The notes beneath the pieces were generated by a model. It was not told the origin of the DNA and ran no database searches. It saw only the letters and a program-made list of their open reading frames with translations. DNA of 37,838 nucleotides from SURF-25 sp040754255 (GTDB lineage: Bacteria; Omnitrophota; Gorgyraeia; Gygaellales; Profunditerraquicolaceae): positions 1 through 37,838 of the forward strand of contig JBFMDA010000010.1 of NCBI GenBank assembly GCA_040754255.1. The letters are read 5' to 3'. Made by a program: the position numbers and the translations under genes. Positions 24,373 to 31,971 of the stretch are shown piece after piece. Numbering within the stretch: the stretch's first letter is position 1; each line of letters starts with the position of its first letter.

Positions 24373-24401
24373 TTGACGGGGAGCTGTTTTTAAAATAGAA
24401 T
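24373..24401 (+). promoter_or_regulatory. Sigma-70 promoter, leaderless start of O-antigen ligase-like gene
   Basis: TTGACG (24373-24378) and TAGAAT (24396-24401) are exactly 17 bp apart. The ATG at 24407 lies only 5 nt after the -10, so transcription should start at or next to the AUG. It is divergent from the sigma-factor promoter, and the two share a 99-bp gap. Confidence 0.7.
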
Positions 24402-24406
24402 GGGGT

Positions 24407-25540
24407 ATGTTTTTCATTATACTGATATTGCTGTTCATACGGCCCTTTATCTGCTCCCTGGCATTTCCCTACCTCAATGATGCGCATTCGATCGTGTTCT
24501 TGCTCGCCTTAAGCCTCTGGTGCGCGCGTAAAAAGATACGGCGCCTGGAGTTTGGGCAATTCAAAACGCCCATATCCCTGCTTCTTGGGGCGCTTGCGGT
24601 TTCCGTAATAGTCTCACGCAACAAACCAGCCTCATTCTTTGAGCTCTATAAATACCTTTGCGGCATACTGCTTTTTTTCTTTGCCGCGTCTTTAGATTTC
24701 AAAGAGCAATCAGTAACCATCAAGACAATCGTACTCTCTGCCTGCGTCATCGGCGGGCTTGCCATATATCAATATTTTTTTAGCTTCGACCGCTTACTGA
24801 ATTATCTTGCGCAGAACCCGAACACCGCGCCGTTTGCCCTTGATTATATCGAGCGCCGAAGGGTATTCTTCCCTTTTGTAACGCCGAATGCCCTGGCAGG
24901 ATACCTGATTATGACAATGCCGCTGTTTTTTATCAATACTGCGCAAAAAAAGTGGTGCGCATCGCTTCCTTGCATCGCCTTGTTATTGACAAAATCCATA
25001 GGTGCCTTTTTAACTTTGTGCGTGGTGCTTACGCCTTACCTTTACCGAAAATGGCAATCCCGCAGAAAATTTTTCTTCTCCCTGTGCATATTGTGTGCGC
25101 TTATCGGCATATCGTTTTATCTCAGGACAAAAACTGCATATTATCATGCGCAACCGGCTTTTTCCGTATTTATGAGGCTGGGGTATTGGGAGAATACGCT
25201 CTCCCTGGTTAAAACGCACCTACTGGCAGGTATCGGGCCGGGCACTTTTAAGATACCCGGGTCACTCTATGCCCACAATTCCTATCTGCAATTCATGGCT
25301 GAAACAGGGATCTTCGGGCTCTTCTCTTTCCTATGGCTCGTTACTATCATTATCAAAGAAAATATCCGCTCTTTACGAAGTAGCATAAGCCCTGCAGAAG
25401 CCTCGCTGTTCCTTATGGCAAATGCGGCTTTTCTAATTCATAATATTGTGGATTTTACCTTCTTCCTTCCGGAAGTGGCCCTTATCTGGTGGGTAATCGC
25501 AGGATTATCCCTGCCGCGGCTTGCGCAGCCACCGCATTAA
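24407..25540 (+). CDS. O-antigen ligase/polymerase (Wzy_C family) membrane protein
   Basis: 377 residues with about ten membrane spans and a large loop. The Wzy_C-type block near residues 265-295 is visible (LVKTHLLAGIGPGTFKIPG then AHNSYLQFMAETGIFGLFSF), including the conserved H-N-x-Y/F...E-x-G pattern of O-antigen ligases and polymerases. It either ligates glycan to a lipid/protein acceptor or polymerises repeats in the periplasm. It is convergent with the peptide cassette, and a second family member sits at 29387-30628. Confidence 0.82.
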   Translation: MFFIILILLFIRPFICSLAFPYLNDAHSIVFLLALSLWCARKKIRRLEFGQFKTPISLLLGALAVSVIVSRNKPASFFELYKYLCGILLFFFAASLDFKEQSVTIKTIVLSACVIGGLAIYQYFFSFDRLLNYLAQNPNTAPFALDYIERRRVFFPFVTPNALAGYLIMTMPLFFINTAQKKWCASLPCIALLLTKSIGAFLTLCVVLTPYLYRKWQSRRKFFFSLCILCALIGISFYLRTKTAYYHAQPAFSVFMRLGYWENTLSLVKTHLLAGIGPGTFKIPGSLYAHNSYLQFMAETGIFGLFSFLWLVTIIIKENIRSLRSSISPAEASLFLMANAAFLIHNIVDFTFFLPEVALIWWVIAGLSLPRLAQPPH

Positions 25541-25564
25541 ACAATCCGGAAAAAATACCTTTAA

Positions 25565-26071
25565 CTACTTATTAGGATGGAGCAGTTTAAAGACCTTGGT
25601 TGGGATCAATTGGGGGGACCGAATATTCTCTAAAAACGCAAAATAAAACCAAGATAACCTAAAATAGCAAAGAAGAAAACCGATAATCCTGTAAAAAGCA
25701 TTGAAACAAAAAAAATGGCCTTTTCTCTCCCTGCCGCTTACCCTTCCTAAAATTTTTTCAAAGACGAAAGGCTTATCAGGCCAAAAACAGGCATCTGCCT
25801 TGCTTAAAAAAAGGCCTCCCAGCTTTTTAATGATCCGATGGCTATAGACATGCGATTGGGAGGCTGCGTCTTCAAATACGACGATATCGCCGAGCTTTAA
25901 ATCTTTTTCCTCTGCCCTGCCGATTTGAATGCTATCGCCGGCACGTAGAAACGGCCGCATACAGCGGCCGGAAGCCTCAAGCATTACCGTTTTTCCCTGC
26001 TTGAGGGCAAGCCTAACGCCTTCTTTCTTTAGTTCTTCGCAATGGTGTAGCGATTGAACGCACTGCTCCAT
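25565..26071 (-). CDS. S24/S26 signal-peptidase-like protein with Cys at nucleophile position
   Basis: 168 residues. The core matches S24/S26 peptidases: GRCMRPFLRAGDSI corresponds to the usual GxSMxPxLxxGD box B, then LKLGDIVVFED, HVYSHRIIKK (with a His78 as in SipW/ER-type Ser-His enzymes) and a following LSKADA. The catalytic Ser is replaced by Cys37 (codon TGT). A hydrophobic C-terminal segment (FYRIIGFLLCYFRLSWFYFAF) could anchor it. The ATG directly follows the stop of the PqqD gene (TAAATG). It could cleave the neighbouring peptides as a Cys-His protease or be inactive; neither is shown. Confidence 0.7.
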   Translation of the reverse strand: MEQCVQSLHHCEELKKEGVRLALKQGKTVMLEASGRCMRPFLRAGDSIQIGRAEEKDLKLGDIVVFEDAASQSHVYSHRIIKKLGGLFLSKADACFWPDKPFVFEKILGRVSGRERKGHFFCFNAFYRIIGFLLCYFRLSWFYFAFLENIRSPQLIPTKVFKLLHPNK

Positions 26072-26362
26072 TTATGCGTGTACCTCTTTAATCCAATTTC
26101 CCTTTTTCAAACCGTCCAGGAATGATTTTACTTCGTTTTCAAGCGTATCCGGCGCGGAATGCGCATACGTATCCTTTACCATTGCGATTATCTCGTCGGC
26201 AGTACGCGTGCCGTTGCAACGGTCAAGGATGAACTTTCCCGTTTCATTGACAATCTGCATATAGCCGTTGGCAGGATTAAATAATATCCGCTCATCGTCA
26301 GAGATGTTCTTGCAGACTATTTCAGGGCTAAGCAATAGGGGTTTGCGGCTTGCGTCAGTCAT
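26072..26362 (-). CDS. PqqD-like protein (RiPP recognition element), copy 1
   Basis: 96 residues with the PqqD-type winged-helix pattern: PEIVCKNISDDERILFNPANGYMQIVNETGKFILDRCNGTRTADEIIAMVKDTY. PqqD domains bind leader peptides and present them to modifying enzymes. The ATG overlaps the end of the second PqqD-like gene by 8 bp. It is placed between two short peptides and an S26-like peptidase. Confidence 0.82.
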   Translation of the reverse strand: MTDASRKPLLLSPEIVCKNISDDERILFNPANGYMQIVNETGKFILDRCNGTRTADEIIAMVKDTYAHSAPDTLENEVKSFLDGLKKGNWIKEVHA

Positions 26363-26630
26363 GGCAGGGTTTCGTTAGAATCAATTTTCTTTTGGAGAGC
26401 GCACTTAGGCATTTACGCACGTCTCGTGCTGCTGCTAAACTATCTATGCCTAGCTCCTTACGGTATTGCTCCGTTAGAGAGCGCAGGTGCTTTGGCCTTT
26501 TCCCAAGCAAACCCCAAAGCACCCGTGCCGAAGAATTAAGCGTATAGAACATCTTGTTGCGTACATCCACCACTACCGCCTCATCAGGCATTAATGCTTC
26601 AACTACATCAATATTCTTACGAATCAGCAT
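26355..26630 (-). CDS. PqqD-like protein (RiPP recognition element), copy 2
   Basis: 91 residues from the ATG at 26630: MLIRKNIDVVEALMPDEAVVVDVRNKMFYTLNSSARVLWGLLGKRP, the PqqD strand-strand-helix pattern (DV...FYTLNSSARVLW). The frame opens further upstream at a TTG (26681), but that start has no RBS and would exceed the normal PqqD length, so 26630 is preferred with moderate certainty. It is diverged from copy 1, suggesting each serves a different peptide or partner. It lies 57 nt after peptide A. Confidence 0.75.
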   Translation of the reverse strand: MLIRKNIDVVEALMPDEAVVVDVRNKMFYTLNSSARVLWGLLGKRPKHLRSLTEQYRKELGIDSLAAARDVRKCLSALSKRKLILTKPCHD

Positions 26631-26687
26631 CTTTAAGCTACGCCTGTTCTTTAAAGTGTTGTTTTTTCCTGGCGCGGACAATAAATA

Positions 26688-26837
26688 TTAAAGACCAGAA
26701 CCTCCGATAGTCCCGGTCGTGCTGGTTGCGCCTGCGCCTTCGACCTTAAGGTTTTTCAAGTCCAGGTCGTAAATCTCGGGAGTTTTGTAATTCCTCTTCT
26801 TCTGCTTCTTACCCCGGGTGATCTTGCGTTTTTCCAT
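26688..26837 (-). CDS. Putative precursor peptide A (49 aa, Thr/Gly/Ser-rich tail)
   Basis: The peptide starts MEKRKITRGKKQKKRNYK, continues TPEIYDLDLKNLKVEGAGA and ends TSTTGTIGGSGL. A very basic head, a YKTPEI motif and a Thr/Gly/Ser tail suggest leader plus core. An ORF extends upstream to 26903, but AGGAGG sits 5 nt before the ATG at 26837, setting the start. YxxPxI/L is also the motif bound by RRE proteins in lasso peptide leaders. Peptide B is a close paralogue with an almost identical leader and a diverged tail. The neighbours (two PqqD, HPrK-like kinase, S26-like peptidase) support a modified peptide; the product is unknown. Confidence 0.75.
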   Translation of the reverse strand: MEKRKITRGKKQKKRNYKTPEIYDLDLKNLKVEGAGATSTTGTIGGSGL

Positions 26838-26925
26838 GTCCCCCTCCTTTTTTTGACAACTGCTCCCAGATGTCCTGCTCCTTTTAAGGAATGCATATCC
26901 CATGCAGGATAGCGTGTGAACAATT
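26706..26925 (-). repeat. Direct repeat unit 2 (copy of kinase tail plus peptide gene)
   Basis: About 220 bp nearly identical to 26976-27197, with a period of 270-272 bp. It contains the peptide A leader, its RBS and a remnant of the kinase 3' end. It is the downstream copy of a tandem duplication. Confidence 0.85.
26838..26925 (-). pseudogene. Remnant of HPrK-like kinase C-terminus between the two peptide genes
   Basis: On the minus strand this stretch encodes LFTRYPAWDMHS, identical to residues 293-304 of the kinase at 27079-28071. It then loses the frame through a one-base gain (TTAAAAGGAGC versus TCAAAGGAGC). It has no kinase body and is explained by the tandem duplication that made peptide A. 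Confidence 0.8.
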
Positions 26926-26954
26926 CGAACGATTTCCCTCTCGAAGCGAACCGG

Positions 26955-27107
26955 CTATCCGCCGAAAGTACCAGAAGTAGTCCCAGTCGTTCCGGTTGCG
27001 CCTGCGCCTTCAACTTTAAGGCTCTTTAAATCCAGGTCGTAGATCTCGGGAGTCTTATAATTTCTTTTCTTCTGCTTCTTACCCCGAGTGATCTTGCGTT
27101 TTTCCAT
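26955..27107 (-). CDS. Putative precursor peptide B (50 aa, Thr/Gly-rich tail)
   Basis: Starts MEKRKITRGKKQKKRNYK, has TPEIYDLDLKSLKVEGAGA and ends TGTTGTTSGTFGG. Leader identical to peptide A except one residue (S for N); the tail differs. The RBS is AAGGAGGAGG directly before ATG at 27107, much stronger than those of the enzyme genes around it, as expected for a peptide made in excess. The first 29 nt overlap the 3' end of the HPrK-like kinase gene, so the pair is tightly linked. It is the probable ancestral copy, because the intact kinase tail precedes it. Confidence 0.75.
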   Translation of the reverse strand: MEKRKITRGKKQKKRNYKTPEIYDLDLKSLKVEGAGATGTTGTTSGTFGG

Positions 27108-27197
27108 GTCCTCCTCCTTTTTTTGTTGACACGTACTCCCAGATATCCTGCTCCTTTGAGGAATGCATATCCCATGCAGGATAGCGTGTGAACAATT
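26976..27197 (-). repeat. Direct repeat unit 1 (kinase tail plus peptide gene)
   Basis: About 220 bp matching 26706-26925. It spans the last about 40 codons of the HPrK-like kinase and most of peptide B. Similarity stops at GTGTGAACAATT, marking the duplication edge inside the kinase. Confidence 0.85.
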
Positions 27198-28071
27198 TAG
27201 AAAGCAACTCAAAGGTAAGCCGGAATTCCGGCTCCGTAGTATACCTGCTTAAGGTCGGCGGCAATGATTTTATAATCGCCTCGCTGGATTTAAGCCGTTG
27301 CAAAGAAAACTTACTATCCTTGTGGAGAAAAAAAACGGAATGCAGGGGGCCTCGCAGGTGCCTGGATTGCATCTTGCGCCTATACGTACCCCAGGGCGTG
27401 GCAAAGGCATCAAACCTGCCGTTATGCCTTTGTATCCCCACTACGTCATCAGAAAGAATGGTCCGGCCCCCCGATTTCTTGGTAATCGTGCTCTTGCCTG
27501 AACCGCTTTTGCCCACAAAAAGATAGGCCTTTCTGGATGAAAGGACTCCGGCAGAGTGCAAAAACAATCCTCCGTGAAAAATGGCAAGCTTAGGAAACAG
27601 AAAATACAGAGCTGCCTCCTTTTGGCCATCCTTGAGACTGTCGGGGTCGTCCTTGAATAGGAACAAATACGCCTTCCCTTTGCCGGGGTCAAAGAAGATG
27701 ACACTCCTGGACATAACAAATAAATAATTCGTTGCGCTATTTTCTTTGTAATGAAAGAAAACTTTACGAAAGAAATTGTCGGCAAAAAGGCAAAGCAGGT
27801 CATCTTCGGCCAGGCGGGGCTTTTGGAGGTCGTCATAGGCAAAAAATTTGTGTTTAAAATAGGCGGGAAACTTTCTGGCTTCTTTTCTTATGTTGGCCGG
27901 CAATGGGGTGTTGCGGCGGGCCACTTGGCGTAATTCCAATAGCCCGTGATGGTGTGTCGCATTGCTTACGAAACCATCATAGACCTTTGCAATCCATTCA
28001 AGCCCCTGGCCTCTTACGCGAAGCGTTATCTTGCCAATAGTAAGAGTAAGGGTTTGCCTTGCGTCCTTCAT
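27079..28071 (-). CDS. HPr kinase-like protein
   Basis: 330 residues. A Walker A/P-loop VGKSGSGKST (187-195) follows LAIFHGGLFLHSAGVL, and a Walker B-like ILSDDVVGIQRHNGRFDAFATPWGTY follows, the layout of HPrK-related kinases found in RiPP and exopolysaccharide clusters. Relatives in paeninodin-type lasso clusters phosphorylate the C-terminal residue of the precursor. The tail (TKKGGGHGKTQDHSG) overlaps the start of peptide B by 29 nt. It has no clear RBS and lies after its own promoter. Phosphorylation of the Ser/Thr tails of the peptides is inference. Confidence 0.8.
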   Translation of the reverse strand: MKDARQTLTLTIGKITLRVRGQGLEWIAKVYDGFVSNATHHHGLLELRQVARRNTPLPANIRKEARKFPAYFKHKFFAYDDLQKPRLAEDDLLCLFADNFFRKVFFHYKENSATNYLFVMSRSVIFFDPGKGKAYLFLFKDDPDSLKDGQKEAALYFLFPKLAIFHGGLFLHSAGVLSSRKAYLFVGKSGSGKSTITKKSGGRTILSDDVVGIQRHNGRFDAFATPWGTYRRKMQSRHLRGPLHSVFFLHKDSKFSLQRLKSSEAIIKSLPPTLSRYTTEPEFRLTFELLSKLFTRYPAWDMHSSKEQDIWEYVSTKKGGGHGKTQDHSG

Positions 28072-28150
28072 CGGCTAAGCTGTTTTTTTTGTTACGCGCC
28101 CATACAGAACACCGCAACGAAGCATGTGACACACCTAAAGCTCCATTAAT

Positions 28151-28178
28151 AGTATATCACATCGATATGCTATCACAA
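28151..28178 (-). promoter_or_regulatory. Promoter of the kinase-peptide-PqqD cassette
   Basis: Minus-strand TTGTGA (28178-28173) and TATACT (28156-28151), spaced 16 bp, with TGA before the -10 (extended form). It lies in the 123-bp gap between the NTP_transf_5 gene and the kinase and implies a leader of about 75 nt. This makes the cassette separable from the polysaccharide operon. Confidence 0.55.
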
Positions 28179-28194
28179 GACGAAAATATCAGGT

Positions 28195-29394
28195 TCAGCC
28201 GGCCTTTGTATCATTGCGGAATTTTTCAAGTAATCCATACACCAGGCGGCTTTGATATAAAATTTTGGTCTTTTTCTCGTATGGATCAAGGCCGTAGAAC
28301 ATGGCAAACTTTTCCTGCGGGACATTGAGCATATACCATACCGGCTCGCTCAGCGAGTCGAATAAGAAGAAAAGCGAACGCAGGTAGGCTTCTTTGTTGG
28401 TACGCTCGTTCTTCCTGCCGAACGTATTTTTTTGTATGAAACGGCGGATTGCGTATTTCTTAAAAGCGGAAGGCTTCAAAACCTCATCCGCGTGGCTGGG
28501 TATATACTCATCGCAAATCATGCGCACAAATGAAAGCAGGTAAAATAATGCCGCGCGTAACCCGCTTGAAACGCTCTCCTTGGCGATATAGCCCCAGTCA
28601 AGGCTTGAGCTGTATTTCTTCAGAAAAAGTGAGGCGTCCAACGCATGCTTCAGGCAAAGCGTCCTGCCGTAATGGCGCTGATTTAATGCAAGCATAAAAA
28701 GCGCGTCTTCCGGAGAAAGCATTGCGATTGGGACCCCTTCCTTAGTTGTCCTGCTCGCCCGATCCCAGAGGGAAGGAAGAATACGGTTTTTCCGTTTTAC
28801 GTCAAGGGCCCAGTGCAATTCGATCATGGAGGGGACAGCGCCCGGCTCCTGCCTTACGAATGCCAGATGGTAACCCTTGTTTCTCCAATACGATTCCCGC
28901 AAACCCATCAAATGCTTGCGGTACCCGAGCCCTCCAAGCGTATCGATAAAACGAGCAAGATGCTCCTGCTTGACCAAAATATCCATGTCTATCATTGGGC
29001 GTTGTGAGGCATAGTCGCCATAGAGGCCCATCGCCATAAAGGCGACCCCTTTAAGCGCAATAAAATCTAAATCCTTTTCCAAAAATATTTTTGCGATCCT
29101 GATAAATTCATTCCATACATAAAACTGGTATATCGCATTTGCCCTTGAGCGGCTTTGCAAAAATTCCTTTGTATCCGGCGGGGCATCGGCGTTAACCTTA
29201 CCGAGACAGATATTGGCAAAAGGATACAGCTCATGGAAATCGAGGAGGATCTGGCAATAATGCCAGTCTAACCTCTCGCGCGCAAGCAATTCAGAGAGCC
29301 TGCGTTCTTGATTATCAAGAACCCATCTTGCCGTTTCAAGGACAAGCTTCTCTTCGTTTGATAATGTGCCTTTGTAGGCAGCTGCGTTAGCCAT
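28195..29394 (-). CDS. NTP_transf_5 nucleotidyltransferase family protein
   Basis: 399 residues. The nucleotidyltransferase core is IALKGVAFMAMGLYGDYASQRPMIDMDILV, with the DxD pair Asp136/Asp138, and a partner region MIELHWALD. The remainder is helical. PF14907 proteins are common beside PqqD, HPrK-like and glycosyltransferase genes and in some lasso-peptide clusters, but their reaction is unknown. The ATG overlaps the stop of the O-antigen ligase-like gene by 8 bp. Confidence 0.8.
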   Translation of the reverse strand: MANAAAYKGTLSNEEKLVLETARWVLDNQERRLSELLARERLDWHYCQILLDFHELYPFANICLGKVNADAPPDTKEFLQSRSRANAIYQFYVWNEFIRIAKIFLEKDLDFIALKGVAFMAMGLYGDYASQRPMIDMDILVKQEHLARFIDTLGGLGYRKHLMGLRESYWRNKGYHLAFVRQEPGAVPSMIELHWALDVKRKNRILPSLWDRASRTTKEGVPIAMLSPEDALFMLALNQRHYGRTLCLKHALDASLFLKKYSSSLDWGYIAKESVSSGLRAALFYLLSFVRMICDEYIPSHADEVLKPSAFKKYAIRRFIQKNTFGRKNERTNKEAYLRSLFFLFDSLSEPVWYMLNVPQEKFAMFYGLDPYEKKTKILYQSRLVYGLLEKFRNDTKAG

Positions 29395-30628
29395 CGGATT
29401 CGCGGCCTTCTTTGATGAGCCCGGCCAAAAGCCCCATCAGGATGCAGAATAAGAAATATTGATTGGACCAATAGAACATCTCATACCCCGCAAGGTTAAG
29501 CAAGAACCCTGTCAACGCCAGTAACACAACAAAGAGCTGCCTCTTTTCGTCCTCACCGGTTTTCAAAGAGGCAAACTTTTGGATTCCTTTTTTTACCCAG
29601 TTAAAAAGAAAATATATGAAACCCAAAAAACCCAGGATGCCCGTCTCAGCCAAAAGTGTCAGGTACATATTGTCGGCGATCATTTTTTCCCAGACAACGA
29701 TTTCTTTGCCCGGATAGAACTGGGCAAACTCGATCCTGAAATGCTGAAACCCTAACCCCACGAACGGATGCATCCTTACCATCCTCCACGTAGTGACCCA
29801 GCGGTTAAGGATATATGGAGAAAAAATGCTTTTTCCGGGCGCAGGGACAAGCTGCTCTCCAAACTTGCTAAAAGGGTAGGGCAGAAAAAGACAAACCGCC
29901 ACGACCAGGATAATAAGCATGCCGAATCCGGCCATAGATTTGAAACGCCTTTGTGACGCAAGATACATCATCACGATGACGATAAACGCAATGAAGTTAC
30001 CCCTGGAGAACGTAAGAATATTTACCGTTGATGCCGCCACTATATTGCACAGCGCCAGGGTTTTAAAAAAAGATTTTTGCTGCCGCGCAAGAAAAATACT
30101 AAACGGCAGGCTTACGATAAGGTACGTCCCCAACGCAGCCGGATTAAACTGCGTGGACATCGGCCTGACAAAACCCCTGATATATCGTTCGTAAAACGGG
30201 TTAGAAATATAATATTTATACAAAGGATTGACCCCGAAGACCGATTCGTACATAGCGTACAGAGAGACCGCAAAACTAAAGACGCATATTGCTTTGGCAA
30301 ATGCCTCGAAATACTTTCCCGTCAAACGGGCTTCGGAAATGAGATAGTACAACAAAAGCAAAGGCACCGACAATTTCAGGTATGTGTCTAATGCAACGCG
30401 GGCATCTTTCGTATACAAGATATTCAGGCCCAAGAGCCCCAGAAAAACCCATAACGGCGCATCTACCCGGCGAAACACAGAAAAGGGCCTAAAGATCAAT
30501 ACCGCGATGCATCCGAAGGCCAGCACAGCCTTGGTAATAAAAATATATTTGTCAAACACAGGCATAGGAAGAACGGAAATAGCGCCAAAGAGCAGGATTA
30601 TAATAAAAAGGGTAAGCTTCTTAATCAT
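29387..30628 (-). CDS. O-antigen ligase/polymerase (Wzy_C family), second copy
   Basis: 413 residues from the ATG at 30628 (MIKKLTLFIIILLFGAISV). About ten to eleven membrane spans are present, with a Wzy_C-type region containing MHPFVGLGFQHFRIEFAQFYPG and a following NMYLTLLAETGILGFLGF. The frame extends to 30685, but the ATG at 30628 overlaps the GT4 stop (ATGA) and gives a normal membrane-protein start, so the extension is rejected. It works with the neighbouring GT4 and GT2 enzymes on polysaccharide. Confidence 0.85.
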   Translation of the reverse strand: MIKKLTLFIIILLFGAISVLPMPVFDKYIFITKAVLAFGCIAVLIFRPFSVFRRVDAPLWVFLGLLGLNILYTKDARVALDTYLKLSVPLLLLYYLISEARLTGKYFEAFAKAICVFSFAVSLYAMYESVFGVNPLYKYYISNPFYERYIRGFVRPMSTQFNPAALGTYLIVSLPFSIFLARQQKSFFKTLALCNIVAASTVNILTFSRGNFIAFIVIVMMYLASQRRFKSMAGFGMLIILVVAVCLFLPYPFSKFGEQLVPAPGKSIFSPYILNRWVTTWRMVRMHPFVGLGFQHFRIEFAQFYPGKEIVVWEKMIADNMYLTLLAETGILGFLGFIYFLFNWVKKGIQKFASLKTGEDEKRQLFVVLLALTGFLLNLAGYEMFYWSNQYFLFCILMGLLAGLIKEGRESDG

Positions 30629-31971
30629 CTCTTCAGTATCCTTTCGTAAATTGTTTCTATGCGTTTTGCGTTGGATTCTATGCATTCCGGGGCAACAATA
30701 TTCCTTTTTAATTCTTCTAATAGTAATGGATTGTGGGCCACTTCCTCCATTGCCTCACATAGGCTGCTGCTGTTTCCGGGCTCAACGAGTATACCGTTTT
30801 TTTTATGTCGCACAAGTTCAGGGATGCCCCCTATATCGGATGCAATAACCGGCACACCGGCACCAAAAGCCTCTTGAATAACAAGCGGAGAATTTTCATA
30901 CCATAGCGAAGGGACGACTAACACGTCAATTTCTTGTAATACTTCGGCAATGCGTTCGTTATCGAATTCTCCTTTAAAAATTATATTGGGGTTTTGGCGC
31001 AGGCTATTCTTTACTCTGTGTATATAGCCTCCGAGTATCGATTTATAGGCTGCCTGGGTTCCGTATACATAAAGCTTCGCCCTCCCCGAAGGTATTCCTG
31101 CGAACGCCCGCACTAAGACGTCAAGTCCTTTTGCCGGGATCAGGTTGCCGATAAAGCCGAATCGGACGACGTTGTTTGTTGACTTTTTGGCCGAACCGAA
31201 CTTCCGTAAATCAAATCCGTAAGGGACGTGCACCATTTTTTCTTTTGGTACGCCCGCCTGCACGAACATATCCATTAAAAACCGCGAAGGGCAGATAAAT
31301 TGCGCGATCTCCTTCATTGCCTGTTTCATATAGCTGCTTCTCTTCTTAATGGCGCTGACATCCTGCGACGGCAATCTGCACATCCGGTGAAGCGCAAGAT
31401 AGGTATTCTTAACGCATGCAAACACGGGTTCCGGCAGGTTTTGTTTTGCAAAATAATATAACCGGAATGCATGCGTGCCGATTATTAAATGGAAACGCAC
31501 GCAATCAGGGCACAGGTTGTCCCGGTGACAATCACACGCATTCAAGTTCTTCCTGAAAAACTGTCCCTGTGCGCAAAGCAACCAGTAGTCATGCAGCGTG
31601 CATACAAGAGGGATGTTGCGCTTTCTTGCCTCGCCGATTATCCCTGCCCCCAGATAAAGCATGTGCTGCAGGTGCACTATGTCGGGATGAATTTCATCAA
31701 GCAGCCGCCCGAATGCAAAAGCAACCTGCTCGTTGCAATACGTGCTCTCAAAAGAGCTGCATAACCTAAACGTATTATTGATGCCGATACGCGTTAATCC
31801 GTTTTCGGCTGTGCGGACTATTTCGTATTCCTTTAAGCGGAGGTTATTGAGCCTGTAAAAAACAAAGACGCGGTGCTTTTTCGAAAGCTCCCGGGACAAA
31901 AGGGAGGTATATACTTCGGTACCCCCTTTGTTCACGGGCGGATAGCCATGTACCACCTGCACAATCCTCAT
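30625..31971 (-). CDS. Glycosyltransferase family 4, with cysteine-rich insert
   Basis: 448 residues, GT-B fold. The N-terminal opening is VVHGYPPVNKGGTEVY. A cysteine cluster (C133, C146, C148, C154, C157) follows LHDYWLLC, a Cys pattern seen in some GT4 enzymes and possibly zinc-binding. The donor-binding motif is VPSLWYENSPLVIQEAFGAGVPVIAS with SDIGGIPELV. It should add a sugar to a polysaccharide precursor at the inner face of the membrane. The start overlaps the upstream GT4 stop by one base (TAATG). Confidence 0.9.
   Translation of the reverse strand: MRIVQVVHGYPPVNKGGTEVYTSLLSRELSKKHRVFVFYRLNNLRLKEYEIVRTAENGLTRIGINNTFRLCSSFESTYCNEQVAFAFGRLLDEIHPDIVHLQHMLYLGAGIIGEARKRNIPLVCTLHDYWLLCAQGQFFRKNLNACDCHRDNLCPDCVRFHLIIGTHAFRLYYFAKQNLPEPVFACVKNTYLALHRMCRLPSQDVSAIKKRSSYMKQAMKEIAQFICPSRFLMDMFVQAGVPKEKMVHVPYGFDLRKFGSAKKSTNNVVRFGFIGNLIPAKGLDVLVRAFAGIPSGRAKLYVYGTQAAYKSILGGYIHRVKNSLRQNPNIIFKGEFDNERIAEVLQEIDVLVVPSLWYENSPLVIQEAFGAGVPVIASDIGGIPELVRHKKNGILVEPGNSSSLCEAMEEVAHNPLLLEELKRNIVAPECIESNAKRIETIYERILKR

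Noticed and set aside
26756..27013. 85-codon minus-strand ORF across both peptide genes
   Set aside because: It mixes the kinase-tail remnant with off-frame reading of peptide A and has no RBS; it is a by-product of the duplication.
25565..28071. Classical lasso peptide cluster
   Set aside because: Although kinase, RRE and YxxPxI leader are present, no B2 protease, no Asn-synthetase-like cyclase and no suitable core (no Gly1 to Asp/Glu ring pattern) are visible.
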